Source of the DNA: CAYYIS01 sp964470965
GTDB taxonomy: Bacteria > JAAXHH01 > JABIQT01
Assembly (NCBI GenBank): GCA_964470965.1
Contig: CAYYIS010000001.1
Span: 124,001-188,000 of the forward strand
Reading direction: 5' to 3'
DNA: 64,000 nucleotides
The position numbers and the translations under genes were made by a program. The notes below the pieces were generated by a model that saw only the letters and a program-made list of their open reading frames with translations, had not been told where the DNA came from and searched no databases. Below are positions 45,110 to 54,459 of the stretch, piece by piece (the first letter of the stretch is position 1; the number at the start of each line of letters is the position of its first letter).

Positions 45110-46885
45110 ATGTCACTCGACACGCTGGTTCTACAGGCCATGGTCGACGAATGCGCCCATCTTACCGGATCAAAAATCGTTGCTATCGAACAGTACGGTA
45201 CAAATGAGATCGGTCTCGTACTTCGGGGAACATACGGTCGGTTTGCACTGACCGTCTCCGTGCAACCGGGATATGCACGTGTTTACGGCACGGCGCCCGG
45301 GCGAAATAGCGAGGGGTCGTCTGCGTTTCTCAACGCGCTCCGAGAGCATCTTCTCGCCGGACGATTGGACCATATCGAAACGGTACCCGACGACCGTATT
45401 ATGATTATCCATTGCACCGGCAGGACACCAACCGGCCTGCAGGCCTACCGCATCATAATCGAGATGATAGACCGACATAGCATGATGGTGCTGACCACGG
45501 ACCCGGATCTGACCATCGTCCAGACACTGCGGCGCATCCGCACCGGAGATCGGGACCCTACTCCGGGTGAGCGGTATGAGTATCCGTTTCGTCCCTCAAA
45601 ACTCTCTCTTGGGGCTGTGACTCCTGATGCTATCAGAGAAGCCGGCGCATCGGAAGATCCAAAGCAGTTTACCCGGTTTGTGACGAAACACATCGGAGGT
45701 CTCAGTCCGACAGCTGCACGCGAAATCGTTGCCGGCACCGGTCTTCTCGATCCAGAAGATTACCTTAAAGTCGCACCCGCAGAAAGGTCTTCGAAATTGT
45801 GGGCGAGTCTGACCGCTGCCACAGAACGGATCACTGCGAAAAACTGGACACCCTGTATCGGTGTGGGTGCGGACGGTGTACCGTCCACGCTCTCCGCCCT
45901 GCCGATCGTCTCTCTGCCCCGGGAGCAGGTTGTCGTCTGCAACACCATGAGCGATGCGATCGAGCGGTATTATACAGCGCGCCTGGAGGCGGAGCGACTC
46001 AAGCTGCGGGCAGCCAGTGTACGCCGGTCAATCAATGACGAGTGCAAGCGGCTGGAAAAGCTGGTGGATAACCTGTTGCGGGATGCTGCCGTCTCGGATC
46101 AGGAAGATGAATTCCGTAAATTCGGTGAACTACTGACTGCGAATTTAGCAGCCGTCAAGTACGGCCAGTCCGAGGCGGTGGTTAGAGATTTGTACCAGCC
46201 CGATCAGGGCACAGTTACGATTTCACTCAATCCCGCAATCAGCCCGTCCCAAAATGCCGAGCGATACTTCAAGCGGGCACGGAAGGCACGGGACGGTAGG
46301 GCGGTGGTCGAGCAGCGGTTACAGGCGACTTTAGAACTTTTTGAGAAGGTCTGTGAGGTGCAGGCGACTATCGCACACGACCCCGATCAGGACGTGATGG
46401 AAAAGGCATATTACGCCTGTATCCGTCTGGGGCTTATCAAGCCGGAAAAGAACGCAGGAAAACATCGTAATGCCAAGAAGAAAAAACGAACTGAGATTCA
46501 TCCTCGGCGATTCGTCACGAAGGATGGGTCCCTCGTGCTTGTGGGCCGAAATAACAGAGAAAATGAGTTGTTAACCAAAACTGCATCGCCCGACGATATC
46601 TGGCTGCACGCCAGGGATATGGGTGGGTCACACGTAATACTGAAACGAGGCAACAAGAAGGAAATGCCCAGCAAGTGGACCTGTTACGAAGCCGCGCGGG
46701 TGGCCGCCTATTTCAGCAAGGGCCGAGGTTCTACCACCGTCCCGGTCGATTATACCGAGCGTAGGTACGTGCGAAAAATGAAGGACGCCGGCCCGGGAAA
46801 GGTGATTTTTACACATGAAAAAACGTTATTCGTGGAACCTAAGCTGGAACTCAAAGAAGAAGACAGCGAGGCAATTGAAGGGTGA
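45110..46885 (+). CDS. rqcH: NFACT-family ribosome quality control protein (RqcH-like)
   Basis: Homologue of RqcH/Rqc2 (591 residues), which binds stalled 50S-peptidyl-tRNA and adds alanine tails in bacteria. The NFACT-N domain opens SLDTLVLQAMVDEC; a coiled-coil arm spans about residues 285-450; the NFACT-R domain near residue 490 shows DDIWLHARDMGGSHVI. AGAGG precedes the ATG. A fibronectin-binding label would be historical only. Confidence 0.87.
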   Translation: MSLDTLVLQAMVDECAHLTGSKIVAIEQYGTNEIGLVLRGTYGRFALTVSVQPGYARVYGTAPGRNSEGSSAFLNALREHLLAGRLDHIETVPDDRIMIIHCTGRTPTGLQAYRIIIEMIDRHSMMVLTTDPDLTIVQTLRRIRTGDRDPTPGERYEYPFRPSKLSLGAVTPDAIREAGASEDPKQFTRFVTKHIGGLSPTAAREIVAGTGLLDPEDYLKVAPAERSSKLWASLTAATERITAKNWTPCIGVGADGVPSTLSALPIVSLPREQVVVCNTMSDAIERYYTARLEAERLKLRAASVRRSINDECKRLEKLVDNLLRDAAVSDQEDEFRKFGELLTANLAAVKYGQSEAVVRDLYQPDQGTVTISLNPAISPSQNAERYFKRARKARDGRAVVEQRLQATLELFEKVCEVQATIAHDPDQDVMEKAYYACIRLGLIKPEKNAGKHRNAKKKKRTEIHPRRFVTKDGSLVLVGRNNRENELLTKTASPDDIWLHARDMGGSHVILKRGNKKEMPSKWTCYEAARVAAYFSKGRGSTTVPVDYTERRYVRKMKDAGPGKVIFTHEKTLFVEPKLELKEEDSEAIEG

Positions 46886-46917
46886 ATATTTGAAACCCTA
46901 GTCAAGATTCAGTTGCC

Positions 46918-48633
46918 TTACCCCACCGTTCGTCCCTCCGCGTATGTCCCGAGCAACTTAAAGTAGGTCGTGAACTCCTGCAGGTGATCCAGCGCCCGCT
47001 GGCAAACCTGATTATCCGCTTTGCCTTCAATATCCAAATAGAACAGATATTCCCATGGAGAACCGATCAGGGGACGGGATTCGATTTTCAGTATGCTGAT
47101 ATCACGCAGGGCGAAGACGCTCATGGCCTTGAATAGACTCCCGGGCACGTGTGCGACCGAGAACACGAGGGTCGTTTTTACTCGTTCGCCCTGCGGTGGT
47201 TCGGGTTCTGCCGAAAGGACAAGGAATCGAGTATAGTTCTGAGGGTTGTCTTCAATACTCTTTTCGATGGTATTCAGATCGTAGTGGGATGCGGCACGGC
47301 TGCTGGCGATGACGGCCATGTCCCTGGCGCCGCTTTCCTTGAGTTTTTTTGCCGCCCCGGCCGTATCGAGCACCGTCACCGCATTAACGTCGGGGTGCTT
47401 ACGGAAGTACTCGACGCACTGCTCCAAAGCTTTGGGATGGGAATGAACCTGGCGGACGTTTTCCGCCGTGACCCCCTTGTTGACAAGCAGGTTGTGGACG
47501 ATGCGAAGTTTGATTTCACCCACGATATGGAGGTTGTGTTTGAGCAGAAGGTCATAGTTGACATGTATGCTGCCTGCGAGGGAGTTTTCGATAGGCAGCA
47601 TACCATAGTCGCAGTGCCCATGCTCCACTGCGTCGAACGCATCGTCGAACCAGGGTTGTGGTACCGGTTCGGCAATATCCCCAAAATATTCAAGAGCGGC
47701 GATCTCACTGAACGCGCCCCGTTCTCCTTGAAAGCTCACTTTCTTCGTACTCACGTTTCGTCCCCTTTCCCCGAAAACCCGGGTTCGTACGGTTTTTGCC
47801 TGTTCAAGCGCCTCTTCGAGTGTCTGCCGGTCGCTGTTATTTATCAATTGTGCCAGTTTGTTGAGTTCGGATTGTGCCCGTTTGATGCCCGCCAGGATAT
47901 GCGTCCGGTTCGTCAGGCATGTATCCGCCATGACACGTACGTTGCTTGCCGCTACACGACTTGTATCCCGGAATCCGCTGGCGGCGAAATCCCACAGGCG
48001 GGGATCTGTCTGGGCCGCTTCGTCCGCAATGCGTACAAGGGCCGATGATATAAGATAGGGAACATGACTCGTCATAGCCACTATGCGGTCGTGCCGGTCC
48101 GCCGGGATTACGGTGGGGTTGGCGCCTATCCGGCGGATAAGCTCAGTCAGCAGAACCATGCCTTCGTCGTCGGCTGGCGGGTGGGGCACCAGGGCGAAGG
48201 TGGCGCCGGCGAAGAGCGTCGCTTGCGCCGCATCGACACCGGCATGTTCGGTTCCGCTCATCGGATGGCCGCCCACGTACCGGATGTGTTCCGATAGCCC
48301 GTCGACCGTCCGACTGATATCGCCTTTGGTGCTACCTAGGTCAAACAGCAGTGTCCGTTTCGAGAGATGGCGGACCAGATTCGGAAGGGCCTCGATAATG
48401 GTGCTCACAGGCATGGCCAGCACGACCAGATCCGTCTCATGGAATGCGGTTTCTACATCGATCGTACCGCGATCGATCGCCCCCCGTTCCTGTGCACGGT
48501 CCAGAATATCCCGCGACACATCCACTCCCACCACTTCCCCCACAGCATTCGCCTGGCGGAGCGCGAGTCCGAACGACCCACCCAATAGGCCGAGACCGAT
48601 GATCGTGATGCGAGGAACAGGCAGATTATACAT
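46918..48633 (-). CDS. Fused prephenate dehydrogenase-prephenate dehydratase (TyrA-PheA)
   Basis: One 571-residue reading frame joins two enzymes competing for prephenate. Residues 1-285: Rossmann GLGLLGGSFGLAL, LVVLAMPV, GGHPMSGTE, TSHVPYLIS (catalytic His) of NAD-dependent TyrA. Residues about 293-571: PheA with FQGERGAFSE, PIENSLAGS, YTRFLVL, and a regulatory ACT domain with PGSLFKAM and ESRP (Phe-binding signature). A short linker (FGERGRNVSTKK) connects them. The Phe-sensing ACT domain could therefore tune both branches. No chorismate mutase domain is attached. Confidence 0.9.
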   Translation of the reverse strand: MYNLPVPRITIIGLGLLGGSFGLALRQANAVGEVVGVDVSRDILDRAQERGAIDRGTIDVETAFHETDLVVLAMPVSTIIEALPNLVRHLSKRTLLFDLGSTKGDISRTVDGLSEHIRYVGGHPMSGTEHAGVDAAQATLFAGATFALVPHPPADDEGMVLLTELIRRIGANPTVIPADRHDRIVAMTSHVPYLISSALVRIADEAAQTDPRLWDFAASGFRDTSRVAASNVRVMADTCLTNRTHILAGIKRAQSELNKLAQLINNSDRQTLEEALEQAKTVRTRVFGERGRNVSTKKVSFQGERGAFSEIAALEYFGDIAEPVPQPWFDDAFDAVEHGHCDYGMLPIENSLAGSIHVNYDLLLKHNLHIVGEIKLRIVHNLLVNKGVTAENVRQVHSHPKALEQCVEYFRKHPDVNAVTVLDTAGAAKKLKESGARDMAVIASSRAASHYDLNTIEKSIEDNPQNYTRFLVLSAEPEPPQGERVKTTLVFSVAHVPGSLFKAMSVFALRDISILKIESRPLIGSPWEYLFYLDIEGKADNQVCQRALDHLQEFTTYFKLLGTYAEGRTVG

Positions 48634-48636
48634 ACG

Positions 48637-48840
48637 TTAGGTTAACTTCTGAAGGAGTTCTGCCTTCTTGGCTTTGAATGCGTTCCGGTTCAACATATTT
48701 TTAGTGATCAATTCAAGTTTCTAGCCGATGGTAGCCAGCTTTTCTGGGCTGACCATCACCGGCGCGGGGCGCCTGCTACCGACCGTCTGCGGTATACCCT
48801 GCATCGTTTCATTTTTCAACGGAATACTCTTGGTCAGGCA
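48637..48840 (-). pseudogene. Relic of a SHOCT-like small protein
   Basis: On the minus strand the frame ending at TAA 48639-48637 reads ELITKNMLNRNAFKAKKAELLQKL, which resembles the SHOCT pattern (leL...GiIteeEFeaKKakLL). An in-frame TAG at 48723-48721 interrupts it, and no start with a ribosome-binding site is visible. It immediately precedes tyrA-pheA. Confidence 0.4.
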
Positions 48841-49245
48841 TCAACAATTTTCAATGGTGTCAACGAAGTGTCGCGGACCCAATTAATGAATTAAAACACA
48901 CGGGTTCTGTCAACAGGAAAGGTTCTATTGACGCCAGCCGTAGGTCAAGAACAGGAGAAGTATACCTACGTTCAGGCTCAGAGCGCCCTTGGGGATGAAA
49001 ATGTGTTGTGCGGTCATAGAACTTCCAGCCAGTGACACCGCATCCCGCGACCATGAAACCGATCGAGACCGCCGGGTGGAGACCGGTCGCCGCGCAACCT
49101 CCGCAGACCACGAGTCAACGTCTCGATCGGGCCGTCTTCCATCGTCGATTCGGAGATGGCCACAGGAAGCACCAAGGGGCGGGGAGACCCAAGCCCGATT
49201 AGCCTTTCCAGTTCCCTTGATCTTGCCATGAGGTAGCCTCATGGG
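48841..49245. other. Gap with unidentified coding remnants
   Basis: On the minus strand fragments in two frames (PAVSIGFMVAGCGVTGWKFYD and GALSLNVGILLLFLTYGWRQ, ending near 48928) look like pieces of a small membrane protein split by a frameshift near 49000. I cannot name the family. No intact gene, RNA or terminator is supported. Confidence 0.3.
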
Positions 49246-49986
49246 TCAAAATTCAACGGCACCGCCAATGTAAATCGTTGCCATGTTTGTACGGGACCGG
49301 GTTGTGTCCAGGGTAATCTGTCCGTCATTACGAGTAATAGCGCCCTTTTCAAGGTAGGAAGCGTCGCCTCCATTGAGGTATCGGAATCTAAAATCCAAAG
49401 ATACCGATTTCACGGTTCCTTCTTGCGTCCTCCGCTTCTCAGTACCGTCATATACCTGAAGCATAACACCCACGCTGCCGCCGTATGTAAATGAAAAATC
49501 ACCGAAATTGGTGGAACTGGCGATGTCATTTTCGGCGCTAAAGGGGATATCCTCGATCGTGGTTTCGGTGAAAAGATAGTGGAAGCCGGTTAAACCCTCG
49601 ACGTAGGGGCGCAGCCTGCCTTCCCGAGGTTGGAATCGCAGGAAAAGATTGACAGGCAGAATGTTGTTCTCCGTGATGACGTGCACTGTTACATCCGGTA
49701 CCGTAAGGCTAAACGGTTCCCGGCGGGTTTCCCGCCCGTAGATAATATATCCTACACTAACTCCAACAATAGCAGGGGTGTTGGGGATACGGTAGCCCAG
49801 ATGACCGGTAATCCCGACTCCCGGGTTGGTGACATAATTGCCGAATTCCCCGGAAGGCACTCCGACTACAAAACCAGCGCCCGCCTGGACCTTGGATGGG
49901 ACATCTTGTGCCGAAACAGGTCCGGCGACACTAATCAGAATCAGGAGCGTTGGAATAACAGTAGAGAAACGCCATTTGGATTGCAT
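49246..49986 (-). CDS. Outer-membrane beta-barrel protein of unknown function
   Basis: From ATG 49986 (AAAGGAAAAAG upstream) a signal peptide ends near VSAQ (about residue 26). The mature part has alternating hydrophobic strands with aromatic girdles (GITGHLGYRIP; LPVNLFLRFQPREG; LRPYVEGLTGFHYLF; SVSLDFRFRYLNGG) and ends in Phe, typical of a BamA-inserted barrel of about eight strands. Resembles OmpA/OmpW-type small porin-like proteins; no specific family is recognised. Confidence 0.7.
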   Translation of the reverse strand: MQSKWRFSTVIPTLLILISVAGPVSAQDVPSKVQAGAGFVVGVPSGEFGNYVTNPGVGITGHLGYRIPNTPAIVGVSVGYIIYGRETRREPFSLTVPDVTVHVITENNILPVNLFLRFQPREGRLRPYVEGLTGFHYLFTETTIEDIPFSAENDIASSTNFGDFSFTYGGSVGVMLQVYDGTEKRRTQEGTVKSVSLDFRFRYLNGGDASYLEKGAITRNDGQITLDTTRSRTNMATIYIGGAVEF

Positions 49987-50179
49987 GAGTGTCTTTTTCC
50001 TTTTCAGGTGACAGTGATGTTTGTTAAGTCCCGTTTGATGACAGGACCTCTTGCCCTGACGGGGATTATTATGTTTTATCAAACACCCTGATACTAGAAA
50101 AGTTTCAAAAACCCAGCCAATCCATAACCAATCCCATACTTAATTTCTTTTTTAGTAGCAATGCACTCTAGGCTCAATG

Positions 50180-50947
50180 TTACACATCACAACCGATCCT
50201 GCGGAGGTAGTCTACTGAATCGGCGACGCGCTTGCAGGTTTCTTCTTCGTTGAGATCTTCGCCGGCTATCCCCTCGATCTCCATAGTATAGGGACCATAG
50301 AATCCGCGGGTTGCAAGGAGGTCGAACACCGCTTTAAAATCGACGATGCCTTCGCCGAAGGTAGGAAAAAACCAAGTCTCGAATTCGCCGTTGGTGTCTT
50401 TCAGATGCATGCTGCCCACATAGTCGATGACTTTCCCCAATTCCTCTACACTGTCCACTTCACGATTGTAGTAGTGGATATTGGCGGTATCATAATTCAC
50501 CCGGATGTTGGGATGATTCACGCCTTGCATAGTTTCTATCGCAACCTGAGCATTGGTAATCAGGTCAGGGTGGGTTTCCAGGCCGACTGTGATCCCTCTC
50601 TTACCGGCTTCATCTCCAACTGAGCGGAGGCGATCATAGACCACCTGTCGGCTGAGGTCACCGGCTTTTACACTGACGAAAACTATTTTCGAGCCCAACG
50701 CTCCTGCCGCTTCGAGGGTGGGGATGAACTCCGAATCGGCGTTGTCACTTTCAATGGTGATGCTACCCTGCAGTGTGCTGGCGGTCAGACCGTAACGTTC
50801 GAGTTTGACGATGGTCTGATCGATTTCACCGGGTGCCGGCGTGGGTATTTCGACGTTGTAAACATTGATGGACGGCAGGTGCTCGAACGCGGCTTCTGAG
50901 AATATGCCGTAACTTGCGGTCCTGCAGGAAAGAAGGTTGATTGGCAT
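50180..50947 (-). CDS. Sugar phosphate isomerase/epimerase (TIM barrel)
   Basis: A 255-residue xylose-isomerase-like barrel from ATG 50947 (GAAAGGAAT upstream). Metal-site candidates: GLETHPDL, RVNYDTANIHYY, GSMHLKDTNG and YTMEIEG. A second member of the family in the window, only distantly related to the one at 20669. Substrate unknown. Confidence 0.83.
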   Translation of the reverse strand: MPINLLSCRTASYGIFSEAAFEHLPSINVYNVEIPTPAPGEIDQTIVKLERYGLTASTLQGSITIESDNADSEFIPTLEAAGALGSKIVFVSVKAGDLSRQVVYDRLRSVGDEAGKRGITVGLETHPDLITNAQVAIETMQGVNHPNIRVNYDTANIHYYNREVDSVEELGKVIDYVGSMHLKDTNGEFETWFFPTFGEGIVDFKAVFDLLATRGFYGPYTMEIEGIAGEDLNEEETCKRVADSVDYLRRIGCDV

Positions 50948-51019
50948 ATGAATGGATTCCTTTCTGTTCAATTATGGTTTGTAAGATGTATGCGTAATAT
51001 ACTCAGGCGCAATCCTCTG

Positions 51020-52429
51020 TCAATCGAGACCTGTGATCCACTTCATCACCCCTTCCGCGGGCATATCTGGCTGCACAACAGCACGGGGCGTGTCCACGAA
51101 AGCCAGGACCGCTTCGGCCGCCTGATATCCGCTACGAACCGCGCCCTCCATGGTGGCCGGCCAGCCGGTCTGAGTCCAGTCTCCCGCGATGAACAGGTTG
51201 TGGATCGGACTGACCGGACCCGGTCGCCGGACGTCGCAGCCCGGTTTTGGAGCGAATGTGGCACGGCCTTCTTTGACCACGATGGCCTTGAGGAGCTTGG
51301 CGTCATGCACAGCTGGAAACAGGTTCCGAAGATCGTTCATGGCACGATCGATGATCTGCTGTTGCGGAAGCTTCATAAGCTCATCCGATGCACTGATTAC
51401 CAGGCCCAGGTACGAACCGGAACCAGGTGATTTCGACGGTCCTTCCCGAATCCTCTGATTGAATACCCACTGTATGGTCCGTCCGAGAATCGCTGCATAG
51501 TCTAGGTCCGTCACCTGCCGATCGAACCAGATATGCACTGCCGTGATGGGTGATACCTCCAGCCGCCGCAGGTCGGAAAAGTAGGCATTCGCATCGATGG
51601 CATCATCCGGTAGCAGTTTCAGCAGCACATCGAAGGGAACTGCAGAGAGATAGGCATCCGCCGTTACCGTCTCACCGTCACTCAGCGTAACCGATTCGAT
51701 GGCGTCGTCTTTGAGGGTGAACCGGGATACGCTCCGATTCATCTCCACCATCCCGTTTCGCGTCTCCAGAAATGCGGCACAGGGCTCATAGAGATCCCCC
51801 AGTGGTACCGCCGGTAAGCCGACCTCATACCCCCGTCTGTTAACAAGAAACGCCCTCACGATCGTCATAATGCCGTATGAGGCGGTGATGTCTTCCGGCT
51901 CGTCATTGAGTGCACTGACCAGGATGGGACGCCAGAAGGCTTCAATTGTTCGGTCGGTCTGACGATGGCTCCGCATCCATTGCATCATCGAAAGGGAATC
52001 GGTTCGCGACGGGTTCCGCACCGCCCAAATCATATGCATCATCGCATATCCGATGGCGAGTTTGTCTTTGAGTGCCAGTGCTCTGAAGCGAAAGAATGAT
52101 GGTAACAGGTGGAGAGGCGCGGGAAGGGGGGATTTTCGTATGAGAGAGAGCCGGTTGGCTTCGTCCAGGAAGGGTATTTCATCCTGAAAGGCGACGCCGC
52201 CGGACACCTCCAGTCTGTCGTAGAAATCGGTCAGATTGGTACAGCAGCGCAGCAACACGTGCTGGCAGTTGTCGACCAGTTCGCCACCTGTCGGGTGGAC
52301 GAACGACGATGCGCGTCCACCGAGGAGCGTTCGGCGCTCGTACAGTGTTACTGCATGACCGGCCTCCGCGAGTGCCACCGCACCTGCGAGACCCGCCAAG
52401 CCTCCGCCGATTGTGAGCACCCTTTTCAT
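51020..52429 (-). CDS. hpnE: Hydroxysqualene dehydroxylase HpnE
   Basis: FAD-dependent amine-oxidase-fold enzyme that finishes squalene synthesis from farnesyl diphosphate in the HpnCDE route. Dinucleotide motif TIGGGLAGLAGAVALAEAGHAVTLYE at the N-terminus, GGRASS, and the C-terminal NLFIAGDWTQTGWPATMEGAVRSG flavin motif. Start ATG 52429 overlaps hpnD by four bases. Confidence 0.88.
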   Translation of the reverse strand: MKRVLTIGGGLAGLAGAVALAEAGHAVTLYERRTLLGGRASSFVHPTGGELVDNCQHVLLRCCTNLTDFYDRLEVSGGVAFQDEIPFLDEANRLSLIRKSPLPAPLHLLPSFFRFRALALKDKLAIGYAMMHMIWAVRNPSRTDSLSMMQWMRSHRQTDRTIEAFWRPILVSALNDEPEDITASYGIMTIVRAFLVNRRGYEVGLPAVPLGDLYEPCAAFLETRNGMVEMNRSVSRFTLKDDAIESVTLSDGETVTADAYLSAVPFDVLLKLLPDDAIDANAYFSDLRRLEVSPITAVHIWFDRQVTDLDYAAILGRTIQWVFNQRIREGPSKSPGSGSYLGLVISASDELMKLPQQQIIDRAMNDLRNLFPAVHDAKLLKAIVVKEGRATFAPKPGCDVRRPGPVSPIHNLFIAGDWTQTGWPATMEGAVRSGYQAAEAVLAFVDTPRAVVQPDMPAEGVMKWITGLD

Positions 52430-53289
52430 ACCGTTTTCCGGATCAGTGCTCCGACCGCGATGGCCAGCTTTTTCCAAGCCGGCAGCCGGACGCGTTGGGT
52501 GAAGACATCATAACCCCTGCGCTCAATCTCGTTAAGGTGCCCCCAATATATCTTGATCATTGCTGCCAGGCAGGCGCGGCTTGAAGGATGGACCATGGGC
52601 AGCAAGGGAAGCGCTTCACGGTAGTACCCTCTGGCCCGTTCCACTTCGAATGTCATCAGTCGAACAAACCTGTCATCAATCAGCCGGTTTCGAATGTCGG
52701 CCTCGGAATAATTAAAATTCTTCAGATCTTCCTGCGGGAGATAGATCCGTCCCATTTCCGCATCTTCACGTATGTCCCGGAGTATATTCGTAAGCTGAAA
52801 TGCAATGCCGCATGATTCAGCATATCCCTTGGCCTTTTCATCCGTGAAACCGAATACACTGATGCAGACCAGGCCGACAGCGGAGGCAACGCGGTAGCAG
52901 TATCGGTACAGGTCTTCAAACGTATCGTAGCGTGGTTCTGTTAAGTCCATCGCCGCCCCGTCGATCACGGCGTCGAAGTATTCTTTGGGGATTTGGAACC
53001 GACGGATAGTGTCTTGAAAGGCCGGGAGGATTGGATGTTCCGCACTATTCCGGTCAGAATATGCACTGTCCAGCACTCGGCGCCAATTTTGGAGTTGTGT
53101 CTTCTTTTCAGCGGCGCCCCCATCTTCGTCGACGATGTCGTCACAGTAGCGCAGGAACGCGTAGATCGCATGCATACCGCGACGGCGTTCGAGAGGTAGA
53201 ACAATGAAGGAGTAGTAGAAATTACCTGCCTGCGTCCTGGCAACGATGCGGCAATAATGGTATGATTCTTGAACGTGTGGCTCGGGCAT
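52426..53289 (-). CDS. hpnD: Presqualene diphosphate synthase HpnD
   Basis: Trans-isoprenyl diphosphate synthase of the squalene/phytoene synthase family, 287 residues. Asp-rich motifs YCDDIVDEDG and LRDIREDAEMGRIYLP. Paired with HpnC and HpnE, so presqualene diphosphate rather than phytoene is the expected product. Confidence 0.87.
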   Translation of the reverse strand: MPEPHVQESYHYCRIVARTQAGNFYYSFIVLPLERRRGMHAIYAFLRYCDDIVDEDGGAAEKKTQLQNWRRVLDSAYSDRNSAEHPILPAFQDTIRRFQIPKEYFDAVIDGAAMDLTEPRYDTFEDLYRYCYRVASAVGLVCISVFGFTDEKAKGYAESCGIAFQLTNILRDIREDAEMGRIYLPQEDLKNFNYSEADIRNRLIDDRFVRLMTFEVERARGYYREALPLLPMVHPSSRACLAAMIKIYWGHLNEIERRGYDVFTQRVRLPAWKKLAIAVGALIRKTV

Positions 53290-53347
53290 AATTTTAGAAG
53301 ATATACGATCGAGTGACAGCAGACAATAACTTAATTAACCAGTGAGA

Positions 53348-53364
53348 CCCGGCGCAGTGCCGGG
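53348..53364 (-). repeat. Short GC hairpin between hpnC and hpnD
   Basis: CCCGGC (53348-53353) and GCCGGG (53359-53364) with a five-base loop and no T tract. It sits in the 153-base hpnC-hpnD gap and could be an mRNA-stability or polarity element; nothing else is seen in that gap. Confidence 0.4.
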
Positions 53365-53442
53365 ATCAATCTGCCTCGACCGCAAGGCCAGATCACGATC
53401 TAAAGGCGGTACAGAATTGCGGGCCTGGATGACAGTCATTAT

Positions 53443-54375
53443 TTATGGCAACAGCCGCTTTATTGCATATCTGAGCATCAGGCTGATTTTCCCCGTTCTG
53501 GACAGGGAAGGTCGCCGAGTGAGCACATCATATCCCTGTTGCTTTATCATATCCAGGATAGCCAGGCCACCGCGGTTGAACAGGTCTAGATCCGCACGGA
53601 CATTCGGATTGACCATATCACACAATTTTAATCCCTTTTCGAACAGTGCGCGGGTGCGCTCTACTTCGAACCGCATGAGCTCCGCGCATTGTTCACTGAA
53701 AACCTTGTTTTGTAGTGCTTCTTCCGAATAACCGAACCGAGCCATGTCCTCCAGCGGCAGGTAGATGCGGCCTTTCTGAAGATCCAAAGTGACATCCTGC
53801 CAGAAGTTCGCCAGTTGCAACGCCGTACAGGTGGCGTCTGACAATCGCCGACGCTCTTCATCACGGTACCCGGAAAGATAGAGGACCAAGTGTCCCACCG
53901 GATTGGCGGAATTCCGGCAGTATCCTTGTAAATCCTCATAAGTTTCATAGCGGGTGACACACTGATCCTGGCGGAAGGCGGTCAGCAGATTCTGAAAAGG
54001 GGTAATCGGTATATCGAACATGCGGATGGTATCCGCCAATGCCACGAACACCGGATGCCGTGGGTTGCCCTGAAAACAGGCATTCAGTTCCTTATTCCAC
54101 CAGTCCAGCAGTTCTAGCGACACGGCGCTATCCCCGGTTTCGTCCGCCAGATCGTCTGACCATCGACAATAGGCGTAAACATTGTAGAAATGCGGCCGCA
54201 GTTCGCCGGGTAAAAACCAGGACACAACCGAAAAATTTTCATAATGATGTGTGGCGAGATGCTTGCAGTACTGCCGGGCCGTTTCCGGAGAAAGTTCGGA
54301 TTCATCTGGCATCGCTTCCAATGCCAGATCTCGGAACTGTGAAACCGCTTCGGGGATATAGGGAGATTCAGACAT
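53443..54375 (-). CDS. hpnC: Squalene synthase-like HpnC
   Basis: Squalene/phytoene-synthase family protein of 310 residues that converts presqualene diphosphate to hydroxysqualene. Motifs CRWSDDLADETGD and NFWQDVTLDLQKGRIYLP. First of hpnC-hpnD-hpnE. No squalene-hopene cyclase lies in the window. Confidence 0.87.
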   Translation of the reverse strand: MSESPYIPEAVSQFRDLALEAMPDESELSPETARQYCKHLATHHYENFSVVSWFLPGELRPHFYNVYAYCRWSDDLADETGDSAVSLELLDWWNKELNACFQGNPRHPVFVALADTIRMFDIPITPFQNLLTAFRQDQCVTRYETYEDLQGYCRNSANPVGHLVLYLSGYRDEERRRLSDATCTALQLANFWQDVTLDLQKGRIYLPLEDMARFGYSEEALQNKVFSEQCAELMRFEVERTRALFEKGLKLCDMVNPNVRADLDLFNRGGLAILDMIKQQGYDVLTRRPSLSRTGKISLMLRYAIKRLLP

Positions 54376-54390
54376 GAAAGCAGTTGACGG

Positions 54391-54453
54391 TGACGCGTGA
54401 TGCCTGATGTGAGGGTTTCTGTTTGCCTGTCACGCTCCAGGTATCACGCGTCA
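54391..54453. repeat. 16-base inverted repeat between alcohol dehydrogenase and hpnC
   Basis: TGACGCGTGATGCCTG (54391-54406) and CAGGTATCACGCGTCA (54438-54453) are complementary with one mismatch, separated by 31 bases. It fills most of the 84-base gap. Could be a dispersed palindromic element or a regulatory hairpin; there is no T tract. Confidence 0.55.
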
Positions 54454-54459
54454 ATGCCT

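Noticed and set aside
15532..48723. Possible recoding of TAG as glutamine (TAG at Gln-like positions in hslU and the SHOCT relic)
   Set aside because: Both genes carry other lesions, and TAG serves as the real stop of pduP (8693) and PhyH (18843).
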